From NCBI RefSeq assembly GCF_042646065.1, contig NZ_JBHRTA010000058.1, forward strand, positions 1 through 49,340: DNA of 49,340 bases, read 5' to 3'. Position 1 is the first letter of the stretch. The number at the start of each line of letters is the position of its first letter. Source of the stretch: Parapedobacter deserti. GTDB taxonomy: Bacteria > Bacteroidota > Bacteroidia > Sphingobacteriales > Sphingobacteriaceae. Positions 1 through 8,241 of this stretch are shown piece by piece. The position numbers were made by a program, and so were the translations under genes. A model generated the notes under the pieces. The model did not search any database and had not been told where the DNA came from. It was given only the letters and a program-made list of their open reading frames with translations.

Positions 1-2
1 AA

Positions 3-146
3 GATGTTTATCCCAAAAAGACCGAATATCAGCTCACAGCCTTTGGCAATAGCTTACTTCCCCTTTTATCCCAGATTAATGAGTGGGGAATGGACCATTC
101 GGAATTGGTAAAGGAAAGGTTGCAGGAGTTGGAAGAGGAAGTTTAA
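3..146 (+). CDS. HxlR-family transcriptional regulator, C-terminal fragment
   Basis: The frame is open from the window edge and ends at TAA (144-146), giving 47 residues. It contains YQLTAFGNSLLPLLSQINEW, which fits the C-terminal YxLTxxGxxLxPxLxxLxxWG signature of HxlR winged-helix regulators, followed by an acidic Glu-rich tail. Such proteins are cytoplasmic dimeric DNA-binding regulators, often of redox or detoxification genes. The DNA-recognition part lies outside the window, so the target cannot be guessed. It is convergent with the nuclease gene at 248. The family call is reasonable but rests on a short piece. Confidence 0.7.
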   Translation, partial: DVYPKKTEYQLTAFGNSLLPLLSQINEWGMDHSELVKERLQELEEEV

Positions 147-247
147 TGGTGCGTTTTGATGTACTTGTTGCCGTAGGCAACTTGTAGCTACAAGAACAGG
201 TGGCGCCACAAATCGTGACAGCCACCTTCAATTGCAGTAGCACCAGG
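147..247. other. Convergent intergenic region with three hairpins
   Basis: Between the two convergent stop codons lie three inverted repeats: GTTGCC-GTA-GGCAAC at 167-181, the perfect palindrome CTTGTAGCTACAAG at 181-194, and AGGTGGC/GCCACCT arms at 198-204 and 221-227. None is followed by a clear T-run on either strand. They may act together as a bidirectional terminator or RNA-processing region. No coding frame here is convincing. Confidence 0.45.
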
Positions 248-1054
248 CTATAGGATATCGTTGAGCAATCCCGCGAGGCGATAGCCGGCATTGCGTATGG
301 CTACCTTGATGTCGTCGCGGTGTTGACGGACATACATATAGGTATTTTGCGTCGCGGAGGGATTGGCTTCAATCTCGCCGTAAATACGTTCACTGATCTG
401 GTAGGAGCTATAAAACCAATCTTCGATCGATGCCCGCTGTATCTCGCGGATCGATGCCGGGTCCATGCGATCGTATTCTTCCGCCATCTCCGAAAAACTT
501 AGTCCTATCCCTTCAATGACTTGACTATCCCATATCGCGTGCAGATTGGTGGAGTCTCGCCGCCACAATGCGGGTATGTCGTTTCCACCGCGATCTTCCA
601 GACGGCCACAGTGCATCGGCTGGTGCATGTCGCCAACAAAGTGGATCAGAAATTTCAACGCATCGGCGCGCTCGTCAGACGATTTACTTTTATCCTTTAA
701 TATGGCTATCATCTCTTGGATACCCGAGTAGGCTGTTTTTTTGTCTCGGTGCTCGGCTAAAAAGGAGTGCACGCCAGCTCGATCCAATCCCTTTGGAATA
801 TTGATATAATGCCAAGGCTGACTGTCTTTGTATTTCTCTGTGCGGATCACCTCATCGGCCCATGTGCCGACCATCGCCATCGATTCGTCGCCCAGCAGAC
901 GACGCACTTCGGCCAGCGCTTTTTTGTTTAGGTGCTGCTCGGCAATACGGCCTATCGCACGATGTCCTTTCGCTCCCCATGCGTTGCTCAGCAGGGGTGC
1001 GATGCTCACCAAAAGGGCGAGGACGAATATTTTTATCATATGTTGCTTTTTCAT
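248..1054 (-). CDS. S1/P1-type nuclease, secreted
   Basis: 268-aa secreted zinc-dependent nuclease of the S1/P1 family, which hydrolyses single-stranded nucleic acid to 5'-nucleotides and can act as a 3'-nucleotidase. The N-terminus is a signal peptide ending in LLSNA, so mature W26 would supply the N-terminal Trp zinc ligand typical of the family. Other expected ligands are visible: H31, D67, H82 (WHYINIP), the H138-x3-D142-x-H144 cluster (HFVGDMHQPMH) and H172-x3-D176 (HAIWD). Length is normal for bacterial members. It is the last gene of the minus-strand locus, 20 nt after the Oar-like receptor, so it is probably co-transcribed. With phospholipase C and an EEP enzyme in the same run, a role in nucleic acid phosphorus or nucleoside scavenging is inferred. 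Confidence 0.93.
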   Translation of the reverse strand: MKKQHMIKIFVLALLVSIAPLLSNAWGAKGHRAIGRIAEQHLNKKALAEVRRLLGDESMAMVGTWADEVIRTEKYKDSQPWHYINIPKGLDRAGVHSFLAEHRDKKTAYSGIQEMIAILKDKSKSSDERADALKFLIHFVGDMHQPMHCGRLEDRGGNDIPALWRRDSTNLHAIWDSQVIEGIGLSFSEMAEEYDRMDPASIREIQRASIEDWFYSSYQISERIYGEIEANPSATQNTYMYVRQHRDDIKVAIRNAGYRLAGLLNDIL

Positions 1055-1074
1055 GTCTATGTTTTCTTAAATGA

Positions 1075-4000
1075 TTAATCAAAAATATACCGAATACCTA
1101 CCTGAGCTCTCCAGGTGTTGGACAGGCTCACACTATTTCTAAATGTTTCTGTCGGTGGCTCGTTAGTTCCGTTAGCCAATCGTATACGATAGACAGGCTC
1201 TTGGTTATCGTTGACCCCACGGTAGCTTAGAAGCTGCGCAAAGTCGGTCGTCTTGCGTCCGCCCCAGTTGCTGTTGAACAGGTTTCCGATATTGAGCACA
1301 TCAAAGGAAAGCTGCAGACGGTGATTAGTTTCTTTAATACGTACAATGTTCAAATCCTGAACCAAGCGCAGGTCGAAAGTATGATTCCAGGGATACTTCG
1401 CTGCGTTCCGCTCAGCATATTGCCCTCTACGTCCCTTCAGGTACGGATCCTGATCAATAAAGGCTTCCAGTAGCGCAGCTTGTCTTTCGTGAGTGTACAT
1501 CTCGTCATTTACGGTAAACTCTTCAAACCGTAACTCAGACGCATTGTTCGGGATATACAGAAGCCTGTTTGCTCCATCGCCGAAGTTGCCTTGATAAGTG
1601 TAACTGTACACGCTCTGTCCGGCATCATAAAACACGGATATGGTGGTGCTACCTGTTTTATAGCTCAGCCAGCCCATCAGGCGGTGTGGGTAATGGGTAT
1701 TGCTGTATCCGAGCTCGGGGTTATTGCGGTTCTCGCGCACGGTTCTGGGCCAGATCTCGGCGGCCTGTGCTCCCCCACTGAAGCCATAATCTTTGGCGCG
1801 GCTATGGGTATAGGCGACGTTTCCGGTGAGCCCCCTCCACAAGCGTTTGTTCAACTGAAAGGTCAACGAGTAGTAATAACCGTTCTTCTCTGCGTTACGC
1901 AACATGTACACATTGCTAAATGTGCTGCTCGTCGTTGATGATGTGTAATACGGTCTTGGGTCCGCGCCCTGAAAGTAACCATGTGGCTCAGGCAATACCA
2001 AATTTTCTGCCGTCACCTGTTTCATATCCATCGAGAAAATACCCTCTACGGAAGCTACAAAGCCACCCGGAAGTGTTTTATCCAGCGCGAGCGTACTTCG
2101 CCATATCTTCGGTAAGGAGAAATCTTTGTCGGTGAGGTTAATCTCGTTAGAAACCTGTGCTTCCAGCGTAGACGGATCCGGCCGGTAGGCGTCCACATCG
2201 GGATTAAATGGTCTAGGATCTGCGGTAAAGTCATCACCGGTCATGCCATAGCCGCCACGGGTCACACCATTCCGGTTCACCTGGTTGGAGATATACACGA
2301 AAGGTATTCTACCGAGAAAGATCCCCGTACCGCCGCGGATCTGCATACTGCGGTCTTCAAAGACATCGTAGTTGAATCCGAAGCGCGGCGAGAGCACAAG
2401 CTTTGCTTTCGGCAGCTGCGAAACATCGGGAATAACGGTAGAACCGTCTCTAGGATCGGTCAGCTCAAACTGCAACAGCCTATCATTCGGCGGAAGAGAG
2501 ATCGGGTAGAATGGCATATCGGCACGAAGCCCCAATGTCAACTTTAAATTGCTTAATGGTCTAAATTCATCCTGTACATACAGGCTCAGCTGCGCAAAGC
2601 GCGTCGCATCGACAGGAGGAACAGCTGGATCACCATAGCTATATCCCTGTGCAAAGGCATAAGGTTGTACTGTAGGATCGCGGTCGATTACGGCCCGCAC
2701 AAAATCATCGTACGAACTGTAGCGGTAATAACCGTTGAACATGGGGTTAAATGCGTTTTCGAAAGTCATGTACTCGAAATTAACACCTGCCGTCACAAAG
2801 TGGTCTTCTAATGCAATATGGGTGTTATTTGTGATATTGAAGGTATTATTCGAAACGACATTACCAACGGTGAAGAGTTCGTTACCAACAGAAAAATAGT
2901 ATTTCAGCTGGCCATCCGTGTCGGGCTCCAATACATCGATAAAGGGGAATGGCTGACCGCCGGGCACTCCTCTTCGAGGATCTTCAACACTGCTATAGCC
3001 TATTGAAAACTGATTTGAGATACGGTTACTCAGGATAGAAGAAAGTTCCCCGGTGATGGAGCGAACCTGAATATTGTTCGTGTAGGTCGAATTGAAGAAA
3101 TTGAGCCCTTCGCTGCCATTACGGCTTCCTGTGATACTGACCGAGCTGGGAAGATAGCTTAGGCTGTTGTTGTTGCTCTGAACATTCCGAAACTGTTTAT
3201 AATCATTGAACCGGATGAACATTTTATGCTTGTCATTGATGTTCCAGTCTAAACGGGCATTGAACCGCTTGCTGTTATTTGCAAACGGGTAATTTTCGAA
3301 ATCGCCGGTATTGTATTGATAGCGTTCCTGTAATTTGTCCTGTACGTACTGTGCGCGTTCGAAGGGCACGCGGATAATGTTTCGGGCTGGATCAGGCGAC
3401 TCACCGTCCCGTAACGCCCGTTTGTTGTTGCCGGGCGCCAATTGGCCTTCTTGTTCATAGTTTACAAAGAAGAATAGTTTGTCCTTGATAATGGGACCGC
3501 CTAAACGAAATCCTGTGATCTTGTTTTCGGAGTCCCCCTTGTTGAGCCGCTCCTCAAACGATTTGTCACCAGTCATCTGGTCGTTTCGCAAGTAATGATA
3601 TACGGATCCAGTAAACCGGTTCGACCCGGAACGCGTAACGGCATTGACATTGGCGCCGGTAAATCCTCCCTGGCGTACATCAAAAGGCGCGAGGTTGATC
3701 TGCACTTCTTCGATGGCATCGAGCGAGATCGGGTTGCTGCCCGCAAACTGTCCGCCGGTTACCCCGAAGTTGTTATTGTAGATATTCCCGTCAATCGTAT
3801 AATTATTAAAGCGGGAATTTGCTCCGCCAAAACTCGTGCCGTTGGACTGGGGGATTGCTTTGGTCAGGTCGTTAATGCTTCGCGACACGGTCGGCATTGT
3901 TTCCATCGCTTCGCGCGAAATATTCAACGCCGTTCCGCCCCGTTGGGAATTCATCAGGTTATCGCCAGCTCCGTTGACGACGACCTCATCCAGTTGCATA

Positions 4001-4332
4001 CCGCCGGAGATCATAATAGGCAGGTACAGATCCTGACCTAAAGAGAGCGTAATATTGTCGACCTTTTGCGGCTGATGGGCAACGTGACTTACCAATACAT
4101 AATATGGACCTCCAATGCGGAGATTGCTTAAGGTAAACCGCCCTTCACTATTGGACTGAATCTGATATTTGGTACCCGAAGGCTGGTGTACCGCCGTGAC
4201 GGAAGCACCTGCTAAGGGTCCGTTTTCGGTATCAATTTTGCCACTCATCTGGGCTGTTGTTACATTTTGTGCAATACTATTTCCAAGGCTGAAGACCAGG
4301 AGCAGTATTGATAGGATCAATAGTTTCTTCAT
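1075..4332 (-). CDS. Oar-like TonB-dependent outer-membrane receptor
   Basis: 1085-aa outer-membrane protein. A signal peptide (to about residue 21, ending SIAQ) is followed by a carboxypeptidase-regulatory-like beta-sandwich (about 25-112), a plug with a LDEVVVNG segment, and a large barrel. Features such as NSRFNNYTIDGN and VNAVTRSGSNRFTGS are typical of the Oar/OmpA-like TonB receptors of Bacteroidota rather than of SusC. No SusD partner follows. It lies 58 nt after the phospholipase C gene and 20 nt before the S1/P1 nuclease gene, suggesting uptake of a product released by one of those enzymes. The ligand is unknown. There is no STN domain, so it probably does not signal to the sigma factor. 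Confidence 0.9.
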   Translation of the reverse strand: MKKLLILSILLLVFSLGNSIAQNVTTAQMSGKIDTENGPLAGASVTAVHQPSGTKYQIQSNSEGRFTLSNLRIGGPYYVLVSHVAHQPQKVDNITLSLGQDLYLPIMISGGMQLDEVVVNGAGDNLMNSQRGGTALNISREAMETMPTVSRSINDLTKAIPQSNGTSFGGANSRFNNYTIDGNIYNNNFGVTGGQFAGSNPISLDAIEEVQINLAPFDVRQGGFTGANVNAVTRSGSNRFTGSVYHYLRNDQMTGDKSFEERLNKGDSENKITGFRLGGPIIKDKLFFFVNYEQEGQLAPGNNKRALRDGESPDPARNIIRVPFERAQYVQDKLQERYQYNTGDFENYPFANNSKRFNARLDWNINDKHKMFIRFNDYKQFRNVQSNNNSLSYLPSSVSITGSRNGSEGLNFFNSTYTNNIQVRSITGELSSILSNRISNQFSIGYSSVEDPRRGVPGGQPFPFIDVLEPDTDGQLKYYFSVGNELFTVGNVVSNNTFNITNNTHIALEDHFVTAGVNFEYMTFENAFNPMFNGYYRYSSYDDFVRAVIDRDPTVQPYAFAQGYSYGDPAVPPVDATRFAQLSLYVQDEFRPLSNLKLTLGLRADMPFYPISLPPNDRLLQFELTDPRDGSTVIPDVSQLPKAKLVLSPRFGFNYDVFEDRSMQIRGGTGIFLGRIPFVYISNQVNRNGVTRGGYGMTGDDFTADPRPFNPDVDAYRPDPSTLEAQVSNEINLTDKDFSLPKIWRSTLALDKTLPGGFVASVEGIFSMDMKQVTAENLVLPEPHGYFQGADPRPYYTSSTTSSTFSNVYMLRNAEKNGYYYSLTFQLNKRLWRGLTGNVAYTHSRAKDYGFSGGAQAAEIWPRTVRENRNNPELGYSNTHYPHRLMGWLSYKTGSTTISVFYDAGQSVYSYTYQGNFGDGANRLLYIPNNASELRFEEFTVNDEMYTHERQAALLEAFIDQDPYLKGRRGQYAERNAAKYPWNHTFDLRLVQDLNIVRIKETNHRLQLSFDVLNIGNLFNSNWGGRKTTDFAQLLSYRGVNDNQEPVYRIRLANGTNEPPTETFRNSVSLSNTWRAQVGIRYIFD

Positions 4333-4390
4333 GTGTGCTTTGTTGTTTTTTATGCTTTTTTATCGGGTGTTCAGACCGTCTTTTTTCCGA

Positions 4391-6910
4391 TTAGACAATC
4401 CCTCCCATGAGTGGATCGGTTTTCGAAAGCTTTCCGGTTTCGACATGGCCGGCGTAACGTTCCTCCCAATCATCATTGCCCAGAAGACTGACGCGTATAT
4501 CATACCAATGATATTGCTTTTGTAAATTTAAGGTGATAGACAAAGCTTGGCCGGGTGCCAGTTTCTGTTGGAGATTTCCTTGTTTGTAACTCAGATCCTC
4601 CAACAGGACAGTCTGTGTTTCCGCCGTTGGGTTATGGAGGTCAATTATCAGATTGCCTGTCAAATTTCCTGCTGTACTGTCTGATGACGATTCGTATCGG
4701 CAATTGGCGGTTACGACGGACTGTTTCTGCCGCCCCCGGTATTCACGATAAAATCCATTTGGCGCATATACACGGAGGTGATATGCATTGCTGTCGAATG
4801 CGTTGAGTTGCCAGTCATCTTTTAAGGTGTCGCCGGGAGCTACAGCGTATTCCCATGTGCGTAGCACTTCATTCTCGTAGGGATTCATGGCATAAACCAA
4901 AAAGGGGGAGCCACTGGACAAGGGGCCGTATGCTGCATTGCCGGCGGTAAAGGATAGTTCGAAGCGTTCCGCCTCGGGATCGTACGCTCCTTGTACGTAC
5001 AGTTCATAAGGAATCGAACAAGACGGCTTAACACCCTTTTCTTGTTGTGGGAAAAACACGGATGCCGACGGGTTTTCGTTAATCTGATCAATTTCGGCAG
5101 CCGATAAATTCTTGTAGTTTTGCGGGACATCTTTAAATTGTGATCTATGGATGTCGTGCATAAATGCATGTTTATCGATAAACTGCGGGTCGCTGAATTT
5201 TTCTCCATTGTACGGGCGAAAAACAGATGTTAAGTCGCCGCAAATCGTCCGCCGCCAAGCTGTTAAATTTTTCTCTTCTATTTTTTTTTCGAACTTCTTG
5301 GCGAGAAAATTTTCAAGGAACTGAATGGAAGAGGTGTGGTCAAACAGCTGCGAGTTGACATATCCGCCTCTTGTCCACGGTGAAGCGATGACTAGCGGCA
5401 CGCGATAACCTAACCCTAAAGAACTTTCGCGTAATCTGTCGTTCCTACTCGAAGGATTGGTTTGCTGTGTATTTAACGCCCAATCCATCTTCGGGTCAAT
5501 CGGAGCCGAAACCTTACCGCTATTCGCTTTGTAAGGGTCTGGCACAGCATAAGGAACCACGTGGTCGAAGAAGCCGTCATTTTCGTCGTAGGTAAGGATA
5601 AAAATTGTTTTTTTCCATACCTCCGGATTTTCAAGTAAGATTTCCATCACCTCGTTCACATACCAGGAACCAAACCACGGGCGTCCTGGGTGATCCGAAA
5701 AATTTGCCGGAGTCATTAACCAGGAGACTGTAGGCAGTTTATCATTTTTTACATCTTCCCGGAATTGGTGTAACACATCGCCTTTTGGCACATTCAATTC
5801 CCGCGGCGTTCCCTCGTCATCATAGCGAAGAGTCGTTAGCTTATGGAAATCGGGATCCTGACTGTTGACTGTGAAGGCTCTGTTATTTAAGGCTTTTTCG
5901 TAGGCTGACAGCTTATTGAAATTTTCATGTGTATAGCGCTTCTTTCCTTCCTGGATCATCGCAAGTACCTTTTTAGCCGCGGCTAATCTTCTTTGATCAG
6001 TTTCTTCCACCGGATTTTCTCCGATGCGATCAATCTCTGCCTGTGCAATTTTCTCCCGCTCATGCAGGTTGGCAATGCCACTCGGGTGTAAACGCACGTT
6101 ATAATTATGGAAGTATTCCATTACGTTGGTTCCAAAATTACTCAACCAGCTACTTTCCTCGCCGCTCAAGCCAAAACCCATGGTAAGTTCGTTTTGGTAA
6201 ATCCGCCAGGATACGCCCTGCTCTTCCAGTCGTTCGGGGTATGTCTTCCAGTTTAGCGTCGGGTTATTATAGTCACTGTTGTTCCATACATGTGCTTTTG
6301 CATCTACAACATTGCGCTCCCGAATGGTTCCGGTCATCCAGTACCAGCGATTTGGATGTGTGCCGGTGATGCTGGAACAAAAGTGTTGATCACAAACAGT
6401 GAAAGCATCTGCCAGCGAATAATAGAATGGAAAATCTGCCCGATCACAATAGCCGAGCGTCAGCGGAATGTCTTCGTACTTCTTGTTATAGGGCTTTTTG
6501 ACATTCAGCCACTTATCATATTTCCCTTTGTTGCGCGCGTCCGTTTGATCTGCCCAGCCATGTGGCGTAGAGCCCATCCATGGCACTTTTGTAGTCTGCG
6601 TGTTTAAACGGAAAGGGATATATGTTTTGCCTTCTTTGTTGGATTGCAACCAAACTTTGTTCTTATTTGGCAAATCGATAACCCTAGGGTCGTTAAATCC
6701 GCGTACACCTTTCAATGTGCCGTACAGGTGATCGAAGGAACGATTCTCTTGCATCAGAAAAACAATATGCTCGGCATCGTAAAACGTGCTTCCCGGTGCC
6801 GGATCAATGGCTAATGCTTTTGCGATAGTTGGTGGAAGCATGCCTGCTAAAGCCGCGCTTCCGGAGAGTAGTGCAGCCTTTTTGATAAAATCTCTTCTCG
6901 AATTGTTCAT
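4391..6910 (-). CDS. Phosphocholine-specific (non-haemolytic type) phospholipase C, Tat-exported
   Basis: 839-aa enzyme of the acid-phosphatase-like PlcH/PlcN family, cleaving phosphatidylcholine or sphingomyelin type lipids to phosphocholine plus a lipid. The N-terminus has a classic Tat motif, SRRDFIKKAALLSG. The catalytic domain shows ENRSFDH (55-61), GTLKGVRGFND, a GTHPNRWYWMTGT segment (about 183-195) and TYDENDGFFDH. The C-terminus carries two repeated beta-sandwich domains (DUF756 type, roughly 640-730 and 740-825), as in the Pseudomonas enzymes. It sits between the lipoprotein EEP gene and the Oar-like receptor. Some homologues act on other phosphodiesters, so phosphocholine specificity is a family-level call. 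No truncation is seen. Confidence 0.93.
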   Translation of the reverse strand: MNNSRRDFIKKAALLSGSAALAGMLPPTIAKALAIDPAPGSTFYDAEHIVFLMQENRSFDHLYGTLKGVRGFNDPRVIDLPNKNKVWLQSNKEGKTYIPFRLNTQTTKVPWMGSTPHGWADQTDARNKGKYDKWLNVKKPYNKKYEDIPLTLGYCDRADFPFYYSLADAFTVCDQHFCSSITGTHPNRWYWMTGTIRERNVVDAKAHVWNNSDYNNPTLNWKTYPERLEEQGVSWRIYQNELTMGFGLSGEESSWLSNFGTNVMEYFHNYNVRLHPSGIANLHEREKIAQAEIDRIGENPVEETDQRRLAAAKKVLAMIQEGKKRYTHENFNKLSAYEKALNNRAFTVNSQDPDFHKLTTLRYDDEGTPRELNVPKGDVLHQFREDVKNDKLPTVSWLMTPANFSDHPGRPWFGSWYVNEVMEILLENPEVWKKTIFILTYDENDGFFDHVVPYAVPDPYKANSGKVSAPIDPKMDWALNTQQTNPSSRNDRLRESSLGLGYRVPLVIASPWTRGGYVNSQLFDHTSSIQFLENFLAKKFEKKIEEKNLTAWRRTICGDLTSVFRPYNGEKFSDPQFIDKHAFMHDIHRSQFKDVPQNYKNLSAAEIDQINENPSASVFFPQQEKGVKPSCSIPYELYVQGAYDPEAERFELSFTAGNAAYGPLSSGSPFLVYAMNPYENEVLRTWEYAVAPGDTLKDDWQLNAFDSNAYHLRVYAPNGFYREYRGRQKQSVVTANCRYESSSDSTAGNLTGNLIIDLHNPTAETQTVLLEDLSYKQGNLQQKLAPGQALSITLNLQKQYHWYDIRVSLLGNDDWEERYAGHVETGKLSKTDPLMGGIV

Positions 6911-7005
6911 GCTATGAATTTTTCCGTCTGATGAAATTATTCATTTGTGTTTGCATTCAATCGTATTCATGAATGTTTCGCATTTTGCTTTTTAACGGTG
7001 ATGAA

Positions 7006-7056
7006 GCTTGCATAAATTATTCGTATCCTTTTGCTTGAGGCAATTTATGCAGGTTT
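7006..7056 (-). repeat. Repeat hairpin element, copy 1 (after EEP gene)
   Basis: A 10-bp stem, TGCATAAATT (7009-7018) with AATTTATGCA (7042-7051), closes a 23-nt loop. On the coding strand the element starts with AAACCTGCAT and ends with ATGCAAGC. It begins 8 nt after the stop codon of the EEP gene, upstream of the phospholipase C gene. Copy 2 at 8179-8234 has the same ends and the same placement. There is no T-run, so a simple intrinsic terminator is not the best fit. Confidence 0.6.
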
Positions 7057-7064
7057 CAAAATCA

Positions 7065-8066
7065 TTACTTGTCCTCTTTTAAAAACCTGGCGACGATCGG
7101 TAAATGATCACTGATGAGCCTCATGGTCTCTGGAGGGAAGAACTGCATAACCTTTGCCCCCCCGTCGAGGATTTCTTTATTCATGTTTTCATTGACAAGA
7201 ATATAATCCAGGCGTCTTGTGGGCGCATTTGATGGATGGGACAAGACCTCGGGGTCAATGATATCGACAAAGTGATTCTTTAGCGCAGGGTCCTTGGTGA
7301 GCATCGCTATTTCTTCGCTATCTGGGGTTGCATTATAATCGCCGGCCATAAGCATGTTCGTTTGTGGGTTGAGCGACAAATAGCGATTAAAGGTTTCCGT
7401 AAGCAGCGCAATTTGTCCCTTTCTCATGGCGACATCCCTATCGCTCCGCCCCGCCTTTAAATGCACCCCCGTGAGCAAAAATGAATAGCTTTCGGAAGGA
7501 AAAACATCTACGGACCACATGCGGGTATTGATGTGGTTCTGGGTTTCAGCCTTGCCTTGCTCGTTCACGAAGCCTGGTAGCGAGGTCGTGGCCAAACCGT
7601 AGGTGGTCATCAGTCCCATCGGAAACCTGCTCATCGCCACCACGTTCATGTACCAATTATGACTAGGCGCATCAGCAAAATAAATATAGCCCATATCAGC
7701 CAATGAATCCTGTGCCAGTTGTTTAAGAAACTTGGCACTTTCGAATTCCTGTAGCACGACAATATCGGCATCTGCCATTCTCAGGGCTTTCAGCAACAGG
7801 GAGATACGCCGCTGCATATTTTCGGGAGGATTGTCTTCACGCCTGTTGTTGATATAAGGGTCATTGTGGAGATCCACAAAATGTTCCACATTCCAGGAAA
7901 TGACTTTAAAAGAAGAGTCCGCAGGATAAGTATAATCAATTGGCTTTACGATACTGCCCGTGTTCACCTGTCCGGTTGATCGGGCGGGGATCCGTGCTTT
8001 TTGTGCACACGATCCCATCAATAAACCAAATAAAACGATATATGTTAGTTTCTTCATGGAAGCCAT
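7065..8066 (-). CDS. Endonuclease/exonuclease/phosphatase-family lipoprotein
   Basis: 333-aa metal-dependent phosphodiesterase-fold protein; family members include nucleases, inositol-phosphate phosphatases and sphingomyelinases. A lipobox LLMGSC puts the lipidated Cys at residue 20 (17 if the likelier start at the fourth codon, 8057, is used, since MKKLTYI makes a more typical signal peptide). Catalytic residues are all present: N59 (SWNVEHF), E107 (LQEFE), H202 (GVHLKAG), D243/N245 (GDYNATP), D287 (RRLDYIL) and D320/H321 (SDHLPIVA). It follows susD by 175 nt and precedes the phospholipase C by 154 nt, with related hairpins in both gaps. Its place right after SusCD suggests it processes the imported or surface-bound phosphodiester. 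The substrate is not determinable. Confidence 0.88.
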   Translation of the reverse strand: MASMKKLTYIVLFGLLMGSCAQKARIPARSTGQVNTGSIVKPIDYTYPADSSFKVISWNVEHFVDLHNDPYINNRREDNPPENMQRRISLLLKALRMADADIVVLQEFESAKFLKQLAQDSLADMGYIYFADAPSHNWYMNVVAMSRFPMGLMTTYGLATTSLPGFVNEQGKAETQNHINTRMWSVDVFPSESYSFLLTGVHLKAGRSDRDVAMRKGQIALLTETFNRYLSLNPQTNMLMAGDYNATPDSEEIAMLTKDPALKNHFVDIIDPEVLSHPSNAPTRRLDYILVNENMNKEILDGGAKVMQFFPPETMRLISDHLPIVARFLKEDK

Positions 8067-8178
8067 ATGATTGGAATAGTAAGACCTTCAAACTAAATAG
8101 AAAGGTGCCTCAGGCAGTGCTGAACGGGCACCTTCCCAAATTTTCATCTGATTAAATTTGTTTTCTATCGGCGATTCG

Positions 8179-8234
8179 GCTTGCATGAGCTGAGTCAATC
8201 ATGCTCTTTTTTGAGCGTCAGTTCATGCAGGTTT
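8179..8234 (-). repeat. Repeat hairpin element, copy 2 (after susD)
   Basis: Imperfect long stem: TGCATGA-g-CTGA on one side pairs with TCAG-t-TCATGCA on the other, and an inner GCTC/GAGC hairpin sits in the loop. On the coding strand it begins AAACCTGCATGAA, 7 nt after the susD stop, and ends ATGCAAGC. Ends and placement match copy 1 at 7006-7056, although the middles differ. Likely an RNA structure limiting read-through or protecting the upstream mRNA. Confidence 0.6.
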
Positions 8235-8241
8235 TACCAAT

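Noticed and set aside
76..291. 71-residue open frame on the minus strand overlapping the end of the nuclease gene
   Set aside because: Low-complexity Thr/Pro/Leu composition, overlaps two real genes and a hairpin region, and has no family features.
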